A stretch of 8,391 nt of DNA from Alphaproteobacteria bacterium (GTDB lineage: Bacteria; Pseudomonadota; Alphaproteobacteria; Elsterales; Elsteraceae), in NCBI GenBank assembly GCA_013297545.1, contig JAAFHH010000111.1, forward strand, positions 1-8,391. Reading direction: 5' to 3'. A model generated the notes under the pieces. That model saw only the letters and a program-made list of their open reading frames with translations. It was not told where the DNA came from and searched no databases. Of the stretch, positions 1 to 6,277 are shown piece by piece (position 1 is the stretch's first letter; every line of letters begins with the position of its first letter). The translations under genes and the position numbers were made by a program.

Positions 1-164
1 GCCCGCAGCGCCTGGCCGACCACGGGTACCTGTCCGCCCCGGCGATCACCCAGGCCTGGGCGCGGTTCTTAAGCGGGGCCGATCCGCGGCCCTACGCGCT
101 GTGGACGCTGCTCGTGTTCCTCGCCTGGGCGCAGGATCAGCCGGGTACGCGCCCAATCACATAG
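1..164 (+). CDS. Asparagine synthase-like amidotransferase, C-terminal fragment (5' end outside window)
   Basis: The reading frame is open from base 3 to a TAG at 162-164 and gives about 53 residues. They include RLADHGYLSAPAI, then WARFLSG, then YALWTLLVFLAW. This matches the usual C-terminus of glutamine-hydrolysing asparagine synthetases and related amidotransferases, where an 'L...G.....V...W..HLSG' stretch is followed by 'Y.LW.LL.F..W'. Enzymes of this family transfer ammonia from glutamine to a carboxylate through an acyl-adenylate. In polysaccharide loci they are thought to amidate uronic acids or other precursors; that role here is inferred from context only. The glutaminase and synthetase active sites lie to the left of the window, so activity cannot be judged. 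The 3' end overlaps the convergent methyltransferase gene by 28 bp. Confidence 0.72.
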   Translation, partial: PQRLADHGYLSAPAITQAWARFLSGADPRPYALWTLLVFLAWAQDQPGTRPIT

Positions 165-823
165 ACACTCGGCAGCAGCCGGTCCGCGAGGCCGAGGCGG
201 TAGAGCCAAGCCAGCTCTCGGGCGCGGTGCTGGTAGAGCCGCCGGTAGTACGCGTCCGTCGCGTCGGTGCCGGTGGTGAAGGCGGCTTGGCAGAGTGCGA
301 GCAAGTCCGCCCGGCCGAAGCCCGCATGCGCACCGAGTTCGTTGCGGAATCTCCCCGTCGCCATCGCCTTCCAGTCGATCCAGTTCCACGCGAGCTTGGT
401 GCGCCAATCGGCCGGGGATCCGAGATAGCCAACCCAGCGCCGCGCATTGGGCGTACCGACGCAAAACACCCCGCCCGGCTTCACCACCCGGCGCATTTCG
501 GCGAGTGCCGCGCGCGGGTCCGCCATGTGTTCGAGTGCGTGGAAACTGAACACCAGATCGAAGTGCTGGTCCGGCAGGGCGAGCTTGGCCGCGTCCATGA
601 TCGCGAAGTCGGCTTGGCCGACGAAGTCGGAGTGGCGTTCGATGTCGATGCCAACAGCAGCAGCACCGAACGCGCGCGCAATCACATCGGCTTCCCGGCC
701 ATCGCCACAGCCAACCACCAACAGTTTTGCAATCGGTGCGACAGCGTGACTGCGGATGAGGTCGCAGAGTGTGGCGGTTTTGGCGTCACGGACAGTGGCG
801 AACTCTTGATCCGGCAACGTCAT
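137..823 (-). CDS. Class I SAM-dependent methyltransferase (Methyltransf_11 type)
   Basis: This 228-residue soluble protein has a standard Rossmann methyltransferase core. The glycine-rich motif I, LLVVGCGDG, is at about residues 34-42. The acidic SAM-ribose position is in GIDIE (58-62), DAAKLALP (77-84) is motif II-like, and FDLVFSFHALEHM (88-100) is followed by VVKPGG (113-118). The C-terminal third contains FRNELGAHAGFGRADLL, a segment of the kind that forms the acceptor lid in sugar or lipid methyltransferases. The ATG at 823 is preceded on the minus strand by GATGAGAG, a weak Shine-Dalgarno about 9 nt away. The gene stands alone, diverges from the algD-like operon across 113 bp, and converges with the amidotransferase (28 bp overlap). 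The acceptor is unknown; O-methylation of a polysaccharide precursor is an inference from neighbours. Confidence 0.87.
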   Translation of the reverse strand: MTLPDQEFATVRDAKTATLCDLIRSHAVAPIAKLLVVGCGDGREADVIARAFGAAAVGIDIERHSDFVGQADFAIMDAAKLALPDQHFDLVFSFHALEHMADPRAALAEMRRVVKPGGVFCVGTPNARRWVGYLGSPADWRTKLAWNWIDWKAMATGRFRNELGAHAGFGRADLLALCQAAFTTGTDATDAYYRRLYQHRARELAWLYRLGLADRLLPSVYVIGRVPG

Positions 824-936
824 GTCAGCGCGCTCTCATCCCAGTGCCGCGGGCAGGTTGGCAAGTCTTCGCCAATATAGCCGCCGCGGCGAAACTACGC
901 TAAACACCGACGGGCCGAAAGGGATTGGGGGCACGC
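824..936. promoter_or_regulatory. Divergent intergenic region, presumed promoters for 137-823 (-) and the algD operon (+)
   Basis: This is the only non-coding gap upstream of the four-gene + strand operon, so its promoter most likely lies here, as does that of the divergent methyltransferase. On the minus strand a TATATT (positions 879-874) resembles a sigma-70 -10 box about 50 nt from the methyltransferase ATG, but no convincing -35 sits 16-18 bp upstream of it. On the plus strand TTGGCA at 858-863 resembles a -35, but no good -10 is correctly spaced. A 10-bp perfect palindrome, CGCCGCGGCG, lies at 882-891; in DNA this GC-rich it may be chance. The promoter role comes from gene layout, not from strong motifs. 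Confidence 0.35.
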
Positions 937-2238
937 ATGCGGGTAAGTATTTTTGGGCTGGGCTACACGGGCTCGATCACCGCCGCCTGCTTGACCGAAA
1001 TGGGCCACCGCGTGATCGGTGTCGATCCCGATCCGGTGAAGACCAACTTGATCGCGAGCGGCCAGTCCCATGTGGTCGAAGCGGGCATCGATCAGCTGAT
1101 CGCAGCCGCACTGCGCCGTCGGCTGCTGACCACCACGACCGATCCGGTGTCAGCGGTCGCCGACAGTGACGTCTCCGTCGTCTGTGTCGGCACGCCGAGC
1201 CGCGACGATGGTTCGGTCGATTTGGCGTATGTCGCCAGCGTGTGCCGCGATCTTGGCGGCGCGATCGCCAAGAAATCTGGCGAGCATGTGGTGATCATCC
1301 GCTCCACCGTCCCGCCCGGGACGACGCGGCGGATGATCAAGCCGCTGCTGGAAGAAGCCGCCGGCCGGCCGGTGCGTGTGTCCTTCAATCCGGAATTCTT
1401 GCGCGAAGGCTCGGGTCTCGAAGACTTCCGCCGTCCGGCCAAGATCGTGATCGGCATCGAGGACGCAGCAACCGCCCAGATCGTCGAGCAGATGTACCAC
1501 GGCATCGAGGCCGAAGTGTTCCGCGTCGCGTACGAGGCAGCAGAATTCGTTAAGTACACCGACAATGTCTGGCATGCGTTGAAAGTCGCGTTCGCCAACG
1601 AAATCGGCAATCTGTGCCAGGCGCTGCAGGTCGACAGTCATGACGTCATGGGCCTGTTCGTGCGCGATACCAAGCTGAACATTTCGCCAACGTACCTGAA
1701 GCCGGGTTTTGCGTTTGGTGGCTCGTGCCTGCCGAAGGAATTGCGCTCGGTGCAAGGGATGGCGCGCTCCCTTGGCCTCGATCTGCCGGTGATTGGCAAT
1801 GTGCTGAGTTCCAACGACGTGCAGATCGCCCGCGGGGTGAACCGGGTTCTAGCGTTCGGCGCGAAGAACATCGCCATGTTGGGGATTTCCTTCAAGCACG
1901 GCACCGATGACTTGCGCGACAGCCCGCTGGTGGCACTGGTCGAACAGCTGCTCGGGCACGGGTGCGACGTGCGCATCGTTGATCCAGCGGTGATGCAATC
2001 GCGCCACCGCTCCGGCAACGCGAGCTACATTGATCGCTACCTGCCGCACTTGGTGCCGTGCTTGGAAGCCGACTTGGAGCGTGCGTTGGCTGGCGCGGAC
2101 GTGGTTGTGGTCGGCAATGGCGACCCGACCTTCGCCGATGTCTCTGACCTATTGGGGCGCAACCAGCACCTGATTGATCTGATGCGGGTGCGTCAGCGCT
2201 ATCATCCAAACGAGCAGCTTCATGGCATCAACTGGTAA
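937..2238 (+). CDS. algD: GDP-mannose 6-dehydrogenase (AlgD family)
   Basis: The 433-residue product should oxidise GDP-D-mannose to GDP-D-mannuronate in the cytoplasm with 2 NAD+. The N-terminal NAD-binding Rossmann fold starts with VSIFGLGYTG (3-12) and an acidic strand end at D30. VCVGTPSRDDGS (82-93) and FNPEFLREG (150-158) are shared by all UDP/GDP-sugar dehydrogenases. The AlgD-specific signature is RDTKLNISPTYLKPGFAFGG followed by SCLPKEL; the catalytic cysteine is C264. The C-terminal nucleotide-binding domain includes GISFKHGTDDLRDSP (316-330). Length agrees with AlgD (about 436 aa). ATG 937 is chosen because it starts exactly at the conserved first strand; an in-frame TTG at 925 would add only four residues. 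The gene opens a coupled operon and overlaps the glycosyltransferase by 17 nt. A related hexose dehydrogenase specificity is possible but less likely given the signature. Confidence 0.9.
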   Translation: MRVSIFGLGYTGSITAACLTEMGHRVIGVDPDPVKTNLIASGQSHVVEAGIDQLIAAALRRRLLTTTTDPVSAVADSDVSVVCVGTPSRDDGSVDLAYVASVCRDLGGAIAKKSGEHVVIIRSTVPPGTTRRMIKPLLEEAAGRPVRVSFNPEFLREGSGLEDFRRPAKIVIGIEDAATAQIVEQMYHGIEAEVFRVAYEAAEFVKYTDNVWHALKVAFANEIGNLCQALQVDSHDVMGLFVRDTKLNISPTYLKPGFAFGGSCLPKELRSVQGMARSLGLDLPVIGNVLSSNDVQIARGVNRVLAFGAKNIAMLGISFKHGTDDLRDSPLVALVEQLLGHGCDVRIVDPAVMQSRHRSGNASYIDRYLPHLVPCLEADLERALAGADVVVVGNGDPTFADVSDLLGRNQHLIDLMRVRQRYHPNEQLHGINW

Positions 2239-3421
2239 ACCTAGCGTTCTGATCATCGTTGAAAACCTGCCGGTGCCGTTCGACCGGCGGGTCTGGAATG
2301 AAGCGACGACGCTGCGCCAGGCCGGCTACACCGTCAGTGTGATCTGCCCGATCGGCCGCGGGTCGACCGCCCTCTACGAAGAACTCGATGGCATCCACAT
2401 CTACCGCCACCCCTTGCCGTTTGAAGCCAAGGGGGCGGCGGGCTACGTGGTCGAGTATTCCTCCGCCCTATGGCACGAGCTGCGGCTCAGCTTCAAAGTG
2501 CGGCGCGAACGGGGCTTTCAAATCCTGCACGCCTGCAACCCGCCAGACACGATTTTCTTGATCGGCCTGGTGTTCAAAATCCTCTACCGCACACGGTTTG
2601 TCTTCGACCATCACGACATCAACCCGGAACTGTTTGAAGCGAAGTTCGGCAAGCGTGGGCTGCTCTACTGGGTGGTGCGCGCGCTGGAGTGGCTCACCTT
2701 CAAGACTGCGGACTATTCGATTGCGACCAACCTGTCCTACCGGCGGATCGCGATCGAACGCGGCGGCATGAAGCCCGAGCGCGTGTTCGTCATCCGCTCC
2801 GGCCCGAAGCTGGAACGCATGCAAATCCGCCCACGCAATCCCGAGCTGTTGAACGGCAAGACCTACTTGGTTGGCTATGTCGGGGTGATGGGCAAGCAGG
2901 AAGGCATCAGCTACCTGATCGATGCGGCGCGCATCCTGCGGACAAGCGGGCGGGACGATATTCTCTATCGGCTGGTGGGCGACGGGCCGGAGGTGGAGGC
3001 CCTCAAAGCTGAAGCGATCGCCAAAGGGGTGGGCGACATCGTGCTGTTCGAAGGCAGCTTGCCCGAAGACCGGTTCCTTGAGGTGTTGAATTCGGCCGAC
3101 GTGCTGGTCAACCCCGATGAAGCGAACGCCATGAACGACATGAGCACCATGAACAAGATCATGGAATACATGGCACTCGCCAAACCGATCGTGCAGTTCG
3201 ACATGACCGAGGGGCGGTTTTCGGCGGAAGCCGCCTCGCTCTACGCCAAACACAATGATGCAGCGGACTTTGCGCGCTGCATCGCCGAGCTGCTCGCCGA
3301 TCCAGCGAAGTGTGCGGAGATGGGGGCGCTTGGTCGTGCTCGCGTGCACGATGTGCTGGCCTGGCACCATGAGGCGCCGAAGCTGCTCGCCGCCTACGCC
3401 ACAATCGGGCACGGGCTGTGA
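2222..3421 (+). CDS. Glycosyltransferase family 4 protein
   Basis: This 399-residue cytoplasmic or membrane-associated glycosyltransferase has the GT-B fold. The N-terminal domain begins with PSVLIIVENLPVPFDRRVW (7-25), and FDHHDINPE (128-136) lies near the acceptor cleft. The C-terminal nucleotide-sugar domain shows GYVGVMGKQEG (218-228), LVGDGPE (251-257) and NKIMEYMALAKPIVQFD (311-327), with E315 at the position of the conserved second Glu of the GT4 E-x7-E motif. The first Glu of that motif is absent (M307), which is my recollection of the norm for this subgroup with 'NDxSTMNKIMEYM'. The ATG start overlaps the end of algD by 17 nt, and the TGA overlaps the next GTG start by 4 nt, so translation is probably coupled. 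It likely adds a sugar to the lipid-linked repeat unit; donor and acceptor cannot be read from sequence. Confidence 0.88.
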   Translation: MASTGKPSVLIIVENLPVPFDRRVWNEATTLRQAGYTVSVICPIGRGSTALYEELDGIHIYRHPLPFEAKGAAGYVVEYSSALWHELRLSFKVRRERGFQILHACNPPDTIFLIGLVFKILYRTRFVFDHHDINPELFEAKFGKRGLLYWVVRALEWLTFKTADYSIATNLSYRRIAIERGGMKPERVFVIRSGPKLERMQIRPRNPELLNGKTYLVGYVGVMGKQEGISYLIDAARILRTSGRDDILYRLVGDGPEVEALKAEAIAKGVGDIVLFEGSLPEDRFLEVLNSADVLVNPDEANAMNDMSTMNKIMEYMALAKPIVQFDMTEGRFSAEAASLYAKHNDAADFARCIAELLADPAKCAEMGALGRARVHDVLAWHHEAPKLLAAYATIGHGL

Positions 3422-4188
3422 CAGACCCCGCGCGGCTCAACCTCAGCCGCTATGACAGTGCGCATGGGGTTGCGACATATGCCGCCATGGCCGAGGCAAC
3501 CGCGGCAGAGACAAGCCTGTTCGATCGCTTCGCGGAGGATCTGCGCGCGGGCCTGGTGCTCGATATCGGCGTCGGAGCGGGACGGACCACCGAGGCGTTG
3601 GCCGCGCGGGCGGGGACCTATCTCGGGCTCGACTACGCGCCAGCCATGGTGGCGGCCTGCACCCAGCGCTTCGCCGCCCGGCCGGAGCTGCGCTTTGCTG
3701 TGGGCGACGCGCGCGATCTGAAGGACATCGCCGATCACTCTGTGGCGGCCGCGGTGTTCAGCTTCAACGGCATCGACAGTGTGGGCCACGCCGATCGCCT
3801 GCAGGTGTTCGCGGCCGTCGCGCGGGTGCTGCAGCCCGGTGGGCTCTGGCTGTTTTCCGCGCACAACCGGGTATTCCACAGCATTCCGCGCGGGCCTGGC
3901 TGGACCTGGACGCTGCGGCCCCGCGGGCTCGCGCGCCAGGCGGTGATGTGGTGGAACCATCTGCGCCTGCGCGGTCACACGGTGGAGACGGCCGAGTACG
4001 CGCTGGTCAACGACATCGCCCACCATTTCGCGAGCCTGTTCTACTACATCGACCGCGATGCTCAGGTGGCTCAGCTCGCGCGCGCGGGATTTGCCGATAT
4101 CCAGGTGTTCGACAGCACCGGCGCGCCCGCCACTGGCGACACCAGGTCCCATCCCCACCTGCACTACGCCAGCAGGACCAATCGGTGA
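3418..4188 (+). CDS. Class I SAM-dependent methyltransferase in the algD operon
   Basis: The protein is 256 residues from a GTG start that shares four bases (GTGA) with the upstream stop. Motif I is VLDIGVGAGRTT (47-58), the SAM-ribose acidic residue is D72 in GLDYAPAM, motif II-like VGDARDL is at 95-101, and FSFNGIDSVGHADRL (114-128) precedes LQPGG (138-142) and LFSAHNR (145-151). The 'FSFNGID...HADRL...L.PGG...FSAHN' layout is typical of a methyltransferase group often found in polysaccharide clusters. The C-terminal half contains a conserved-looking basic and aromatic stretch, then HFASLFYYIDRDAQ. Embedding between a glycosyltransferase and a polymerase, with 4-nt overlaps on both sides, argues that it modifies the same polysaccharide, probably by O-methylation of a sugar. 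The exact acceptor is unknown. Confidence 0.87.
   Translation: MTDPARLNLSRYDSAHGVATYAAMAEATAAETSLFDRFAEDLRAGLVLDIGVGAGRTTEALAARAGTYLGLDYAPAMVAACTQRFAARPELRFAVGDARDLKDIADHSVAAAVFSFNGIDSVGHADRLQVFAAVARVLQPGGLWLFSAHNRVFHSIPRGPGWTWTLRPRGLARQAVMWWNHLRLRGHTVETAEYALVNDIAHHFASLFYYIDRDAQVAQLARAGFADIQVFDSTGAPATGDTRSHPHLHYASRTNR
4174..4177 (+). promoter_or_regulatory. Shine-Dalgarno AGGA for the polymerase GTG start
   Basis: AGGA lies 7 nt upstream of the GTG at 4185, inside the end of the preceding methyltransferase gene. It fixes the polymerase start at this GTG rather than at any earlier in-frame codon, because the open frame extends far upstream only as an out-of-frame reading of the methyltransferase. 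Confidence 0.55.
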
Positions 4189-5564
4189 GCGAGCCGTTCC
4201 CGCGCGGGCTCTATGGCGGCCGGCGGGTGACCCCTGCGGGCTACCACCCGCCGGTCCGGGGCGCGGAGGATGGCTTCGTCACTCTGGTGACGGTGCTGGT
4301 GTTCGTGGTGGTCGGCCTCTTCTGCACGGTCTCCGGCTATTTCTTGGAGGCGCGCGGGATTTCCTACATGAGCCCCGGCGGCAACTTCCTGATGAAGATG
4401 CACCCGGGGACATATCTGGTGGTCGGCCTGCTGGGGCTGGTCGCGGTGGTGGTCAATCCGGTGCGGCTTGGCATCCTGCTCTGGCAGCAGCTGGGGGCGG
4501 GCCTTGCCTATACGCTCGCCTCAACCGTGCTGTTCATCTGGGTGGTGTTCCGCCACGGCACCGCCGGCACCGCGTTCATGATCGACTGCCTGATCGTGCC
4601 GGGCATGCTGGCCTTGTCGATGGCGCTCTTGAGCGACGACAACCGCGACCGGCTCTACGTCATGGTGATGAGCGTGATGGGCGTAAACGGCCTGATCGGC
4701 ATCACGGAATTCTTGCTGAAAACCCGCCTCACGCCCTTCGTGATTGAAGGGGTGGAGGTGGTGGAGCCGTTCTTCCGGCCAACCGCTCTGCTGGGTCACC
4801 CGCTGCAGAACGCGCTGATGACCTCGATGGCGTTCTTCACCCTGCCGGCGCTGCGCGATCGGCCGTGGCTGGCGCTCGCCCTGCTCGCGATTTTCCCGAT
4901 GGCGCTGTTCAGCTTCGGTGGGCGGACTGCGATGGTGGTGACGGCGGCTTTGGCCACGGTGCTGGGAGCACTCTGGTACTTGACCCACCTGTTCGCCCGC
5001 AAGGTGAGCTACTTCAGCTTCCTCGGTGCGGTCGGTGTGATGCTGGGCGTGCCGATGGCGGCTATTCTGGTGCTCACCGTGCTCGGCGGGGAAAGCCGGC
5101 TGGTGCAGGAATTCTACTGGGACACCTCCGCCCAATCCCGCCTGCTGGCGCTCAGGATTTTCGACCAGTTGACCATGGGCGACATCCTGTTTGGCATCGG
5201 CCCAACCGGCATCATCGAACAAGTGCAGCGCTTAGCCAACGTCACCGGCATCATCGGCATTGAGAATGGCTGGTTGCTGTTGCTGCTGCACTACGGCCTG
5301 TTCGGCTTCGTGGTGTTCATGACCACTTTGGTCTGGTTCCTGCTCGCGATCACCGCGGGCGCGCCGGCTTACATCCGCACGGTGCTGGTGGTGTTCATCT
5401 TGATCGCCTCGTCCAACAATTCGCTGGCCGCCAAGGACAGTTCGCTGATCTTGTTGGTGCTGCTGGCCTATGGTGCCACCTGCTACGAGCGGCGCCGGAT
5501 TGTTAGGGAGCCGGCGCCACCGTCGAAGCCCCTCCCGTCGCGGGGCGCGCGACTTCGCGGGTGA
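4185..5564 (+). CDS. VpsF/Wzy-like polysaccharide polymerase (multi-spanning membrane protein)
   Basis: This 459-residue protein has about eleven hydrophobic segments: roughly 31-53, 75-92, 105-124, 128-149, 158-178, 207-222, 227-244, 247-270, 277-300, 363-391 and 397-434 (possibly two helices). A larger polar loop at about 301-360 would face the periplasm. Motifs such as TALLGHPLQNA (200-210) and FSFGGRTA (242-249) resemble the VpsF-type polysaccharide proteins of the O-antigen polymerase/ligase superfamily. The expected job is to polymerise lipid-linked repeat units at the periplasmic face of the inner membrane. The GTG start overlaps the upstream TGA by 4 nt and has AGGA 7 nt before it. 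The final ~20 residues are hydrophilic and rich in Pro and Arg. They are encoded in the 62-bp overlap with the convergent lipoprotein gene, so they may be a non-conserved tail. A ligase role cannot be excluded. Confidence 0.8.
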   Translation: MSEPFPRGLYGGRRVTPAGYHPPVRGAEDGFVTLVTVLVFVVVGLFCTVSGYFLEARGISYMSPGGNFLMKMHPGTYLVVGLLGLVAVVVNPVRLGILLWQQLGAGLAYTLASTVLFIWVVFRHGTAGTAFMIDCLIVPGMLALSMALLSDDNRDRLYVMVMSVMGVNGLIGITEFLLKTRLTPFVIEGVEVVEPFFRPTALLGHPLQNALMTSMAFFTLPALRDRPWLALALLAIFPMALFSFGGRTAMVVTAALATVLGALWYLTHLFARKVSYFSFLGAVGVMLGVPMAAILVLTVLGGESRLVQEFYWDTSAQSRLLALRIFDQLTMGDILFGIGPTGIIEQVQRLANVTGIIGIENGWLLLLLHYGLFGFVVFMTTLVWFLLAITAGAPAYIRTVLVVFILIASSNNSLAAKDSSLILLVLLAYGATCYERRRIVREPAPPSKPLPSRGARLRG

Positions 5565-6246
5565 GCGAGTAGGAAAAGCCGCTGTCGAACGGCAAGATGC
5601 CGCGGATGTAGAGGGCGACGAAGCGGTTGATCTCCGCAATCGTCGAACGCGGCACGTAGACGATGTCGAATGGCTGCAGCGGCACGTCTTGGCTGGCATC
5701 GCCCGTGCTGAGGAAGCTGACGAGATCGAGAGATCGCAGCATCGGGCGACCATCGGCGCCGCGGCGGATCAGCGCCACGTGCTGGGGCCGAGCGGTGTTG
5801 GTGAAGCCACCAGCGATCAGCACGGCTTCCAGCACCCCCACCCGGCCGGGCAGGGTGTGGATACCGGGCGACGCCACTTCGCCGCCAACGATCACGCGCT
5901 GGGACCCGAAGGATCGCGGCACCACCACCACATCGGGCCGGCGCAGATCGCGCGCAAAGCGTTGGCGCAGATGGTCCGACAGCTCGTCCGAGGTCATGCC
6001 CTCGGCGCGCACGGTGCCGATCAGGCTGAGCGCGAAACGGCCATCAGGGCCGATCATCACCCGGTCGGAGAATTCGGGATTGTAGAGCAAGCGGACTTCG
6101 ATTTCGTCGCCGGGTTTCAGCCGGTAGCCCGGCACGTCCGACGTCCACGGCGCAAAGGCAAGCGGCTGGTCAGCCTGCGGGTCGACCATACCGGTCGACG
6201 AGCAGCCAGCCAATCCGAGAGCCAGGGCGAGAGCAAGCGCGCGCAT
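5503..6246 (-). CDS. Outer-membrane polysaccharide export lipoprotein (Wza/OPX family)
   Basis: From ATG 6246 the product is 247 residues and begins with MRALALALALGLAGC, a short lipoprotein signal peptide with lipobox LAGC (lipidated C15). The polysaccharide-export domain covers about 40-110: YRLKPGDEIEVRLLYNPEFS, then IGPDGRFALSLIG, then ELSDHLRQRF. A SLBB-like domain follows (about 116-200) with VIVGGEVASPGIH and VLEAVLIAGGFTN. NRFVALYIRGILPF (207-220) resembles the C-terminal helix that inserts in the outer membrane in Wza; the protein is shorter than Wza (about 380 aa). The start is uncertain: a GTG at 6285 has AGGGGG 9 nt upstream and overlaps the upstream stop by 8 nt, and would give a 28-residue signal peptide; ATG 6246 lacks a clear Shine-Dalgarno but gives the cleaner signal sequence. 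It probably forms the exit channel for the polymer. Its inner-membrane co-polymerase partner is not in the window. Confidence 0.88.
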   Translation of the reverse strand: MRALALALALGLAGCSSTGMVDPQADQPLAFAPWTSDVPGYRLKPGDEIEVRLLYNPEFSDRVMIGPDGRFALSLIGTVRAEGMTSDELSDHLRQRFARDLRRPDVVVVPRSFGSQRVIVGGEVASPGIHTLPGRVGVLEAVLIAGGFTNTARPQHVALIRRGADGRPMLRSLDLVSFLSTGDASQDVPLQPFDIVYVPRSTIAEINRFVALYIRGILPFDSGFSYSLTREVARPATGGASTVAPAP

Positions 6247-6277
6247 CGGGCCGGAGTGTAGCCGAGAGGGCGGGTGT

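Noticed and set aside
101..880. A 259-residue plus-strand frame opposite the first methyltransferase
   Set aside because: Composition is typical of a GC-rich antisense frame; the minus-strand methyltransferase motifs account for this DNA.
882..891. Perfect 10-bp palindrome CGCCGCGGCG between the divergent genes, as a possible operator
   Set aside because: It is a single copy made only of G and C; such palindromes arise readily by chance in this DNA. It is kept only as a note in the intergenic feature.
2468..3412. A 314-residue open frame on the minus strand opposite the GT4 gene
   Set aside because: Its translation is His/Gln/Arg-rich with no family resemblance, whereas the plus strand carries clear GT-B motifs over the same bases. 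Long antisense frames are common in GC-rich DNA.
3948..4184. Upstream extension of the polymerase frame by 79 codons
   Set aside because: It overlaps the methyltransferase out of frame and encodes a hydrophilic low-complexity stretch; the GTG at 4185 with AGGA 7 nt upstream is the natural start.
4521..5222. A 233-residue His/Glu/Gln-rich minus-strand frame opposite the polymerase
   Set aside because: The skewed composition is what antisense of a Leu/Val-rich membrane protein gives; no independent evidence of coding.
5537..5553. Hairpin with stem GTCGCG/CGCGAC and a 5-nt loop near the polymerase stop, as a possible bidirectional terminator
   Set aside because: The stem is only 6 bp, lies inside both coding ends, and no T-tract follows on either strand.
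5470..6261. A 263-residue plus-strand frame opposite the export lipoprotein
   Set aside because: No hydrophobic or catalytic pattern is seen; the minus strand encodes a full lipobox and polysaccharide-export domain.
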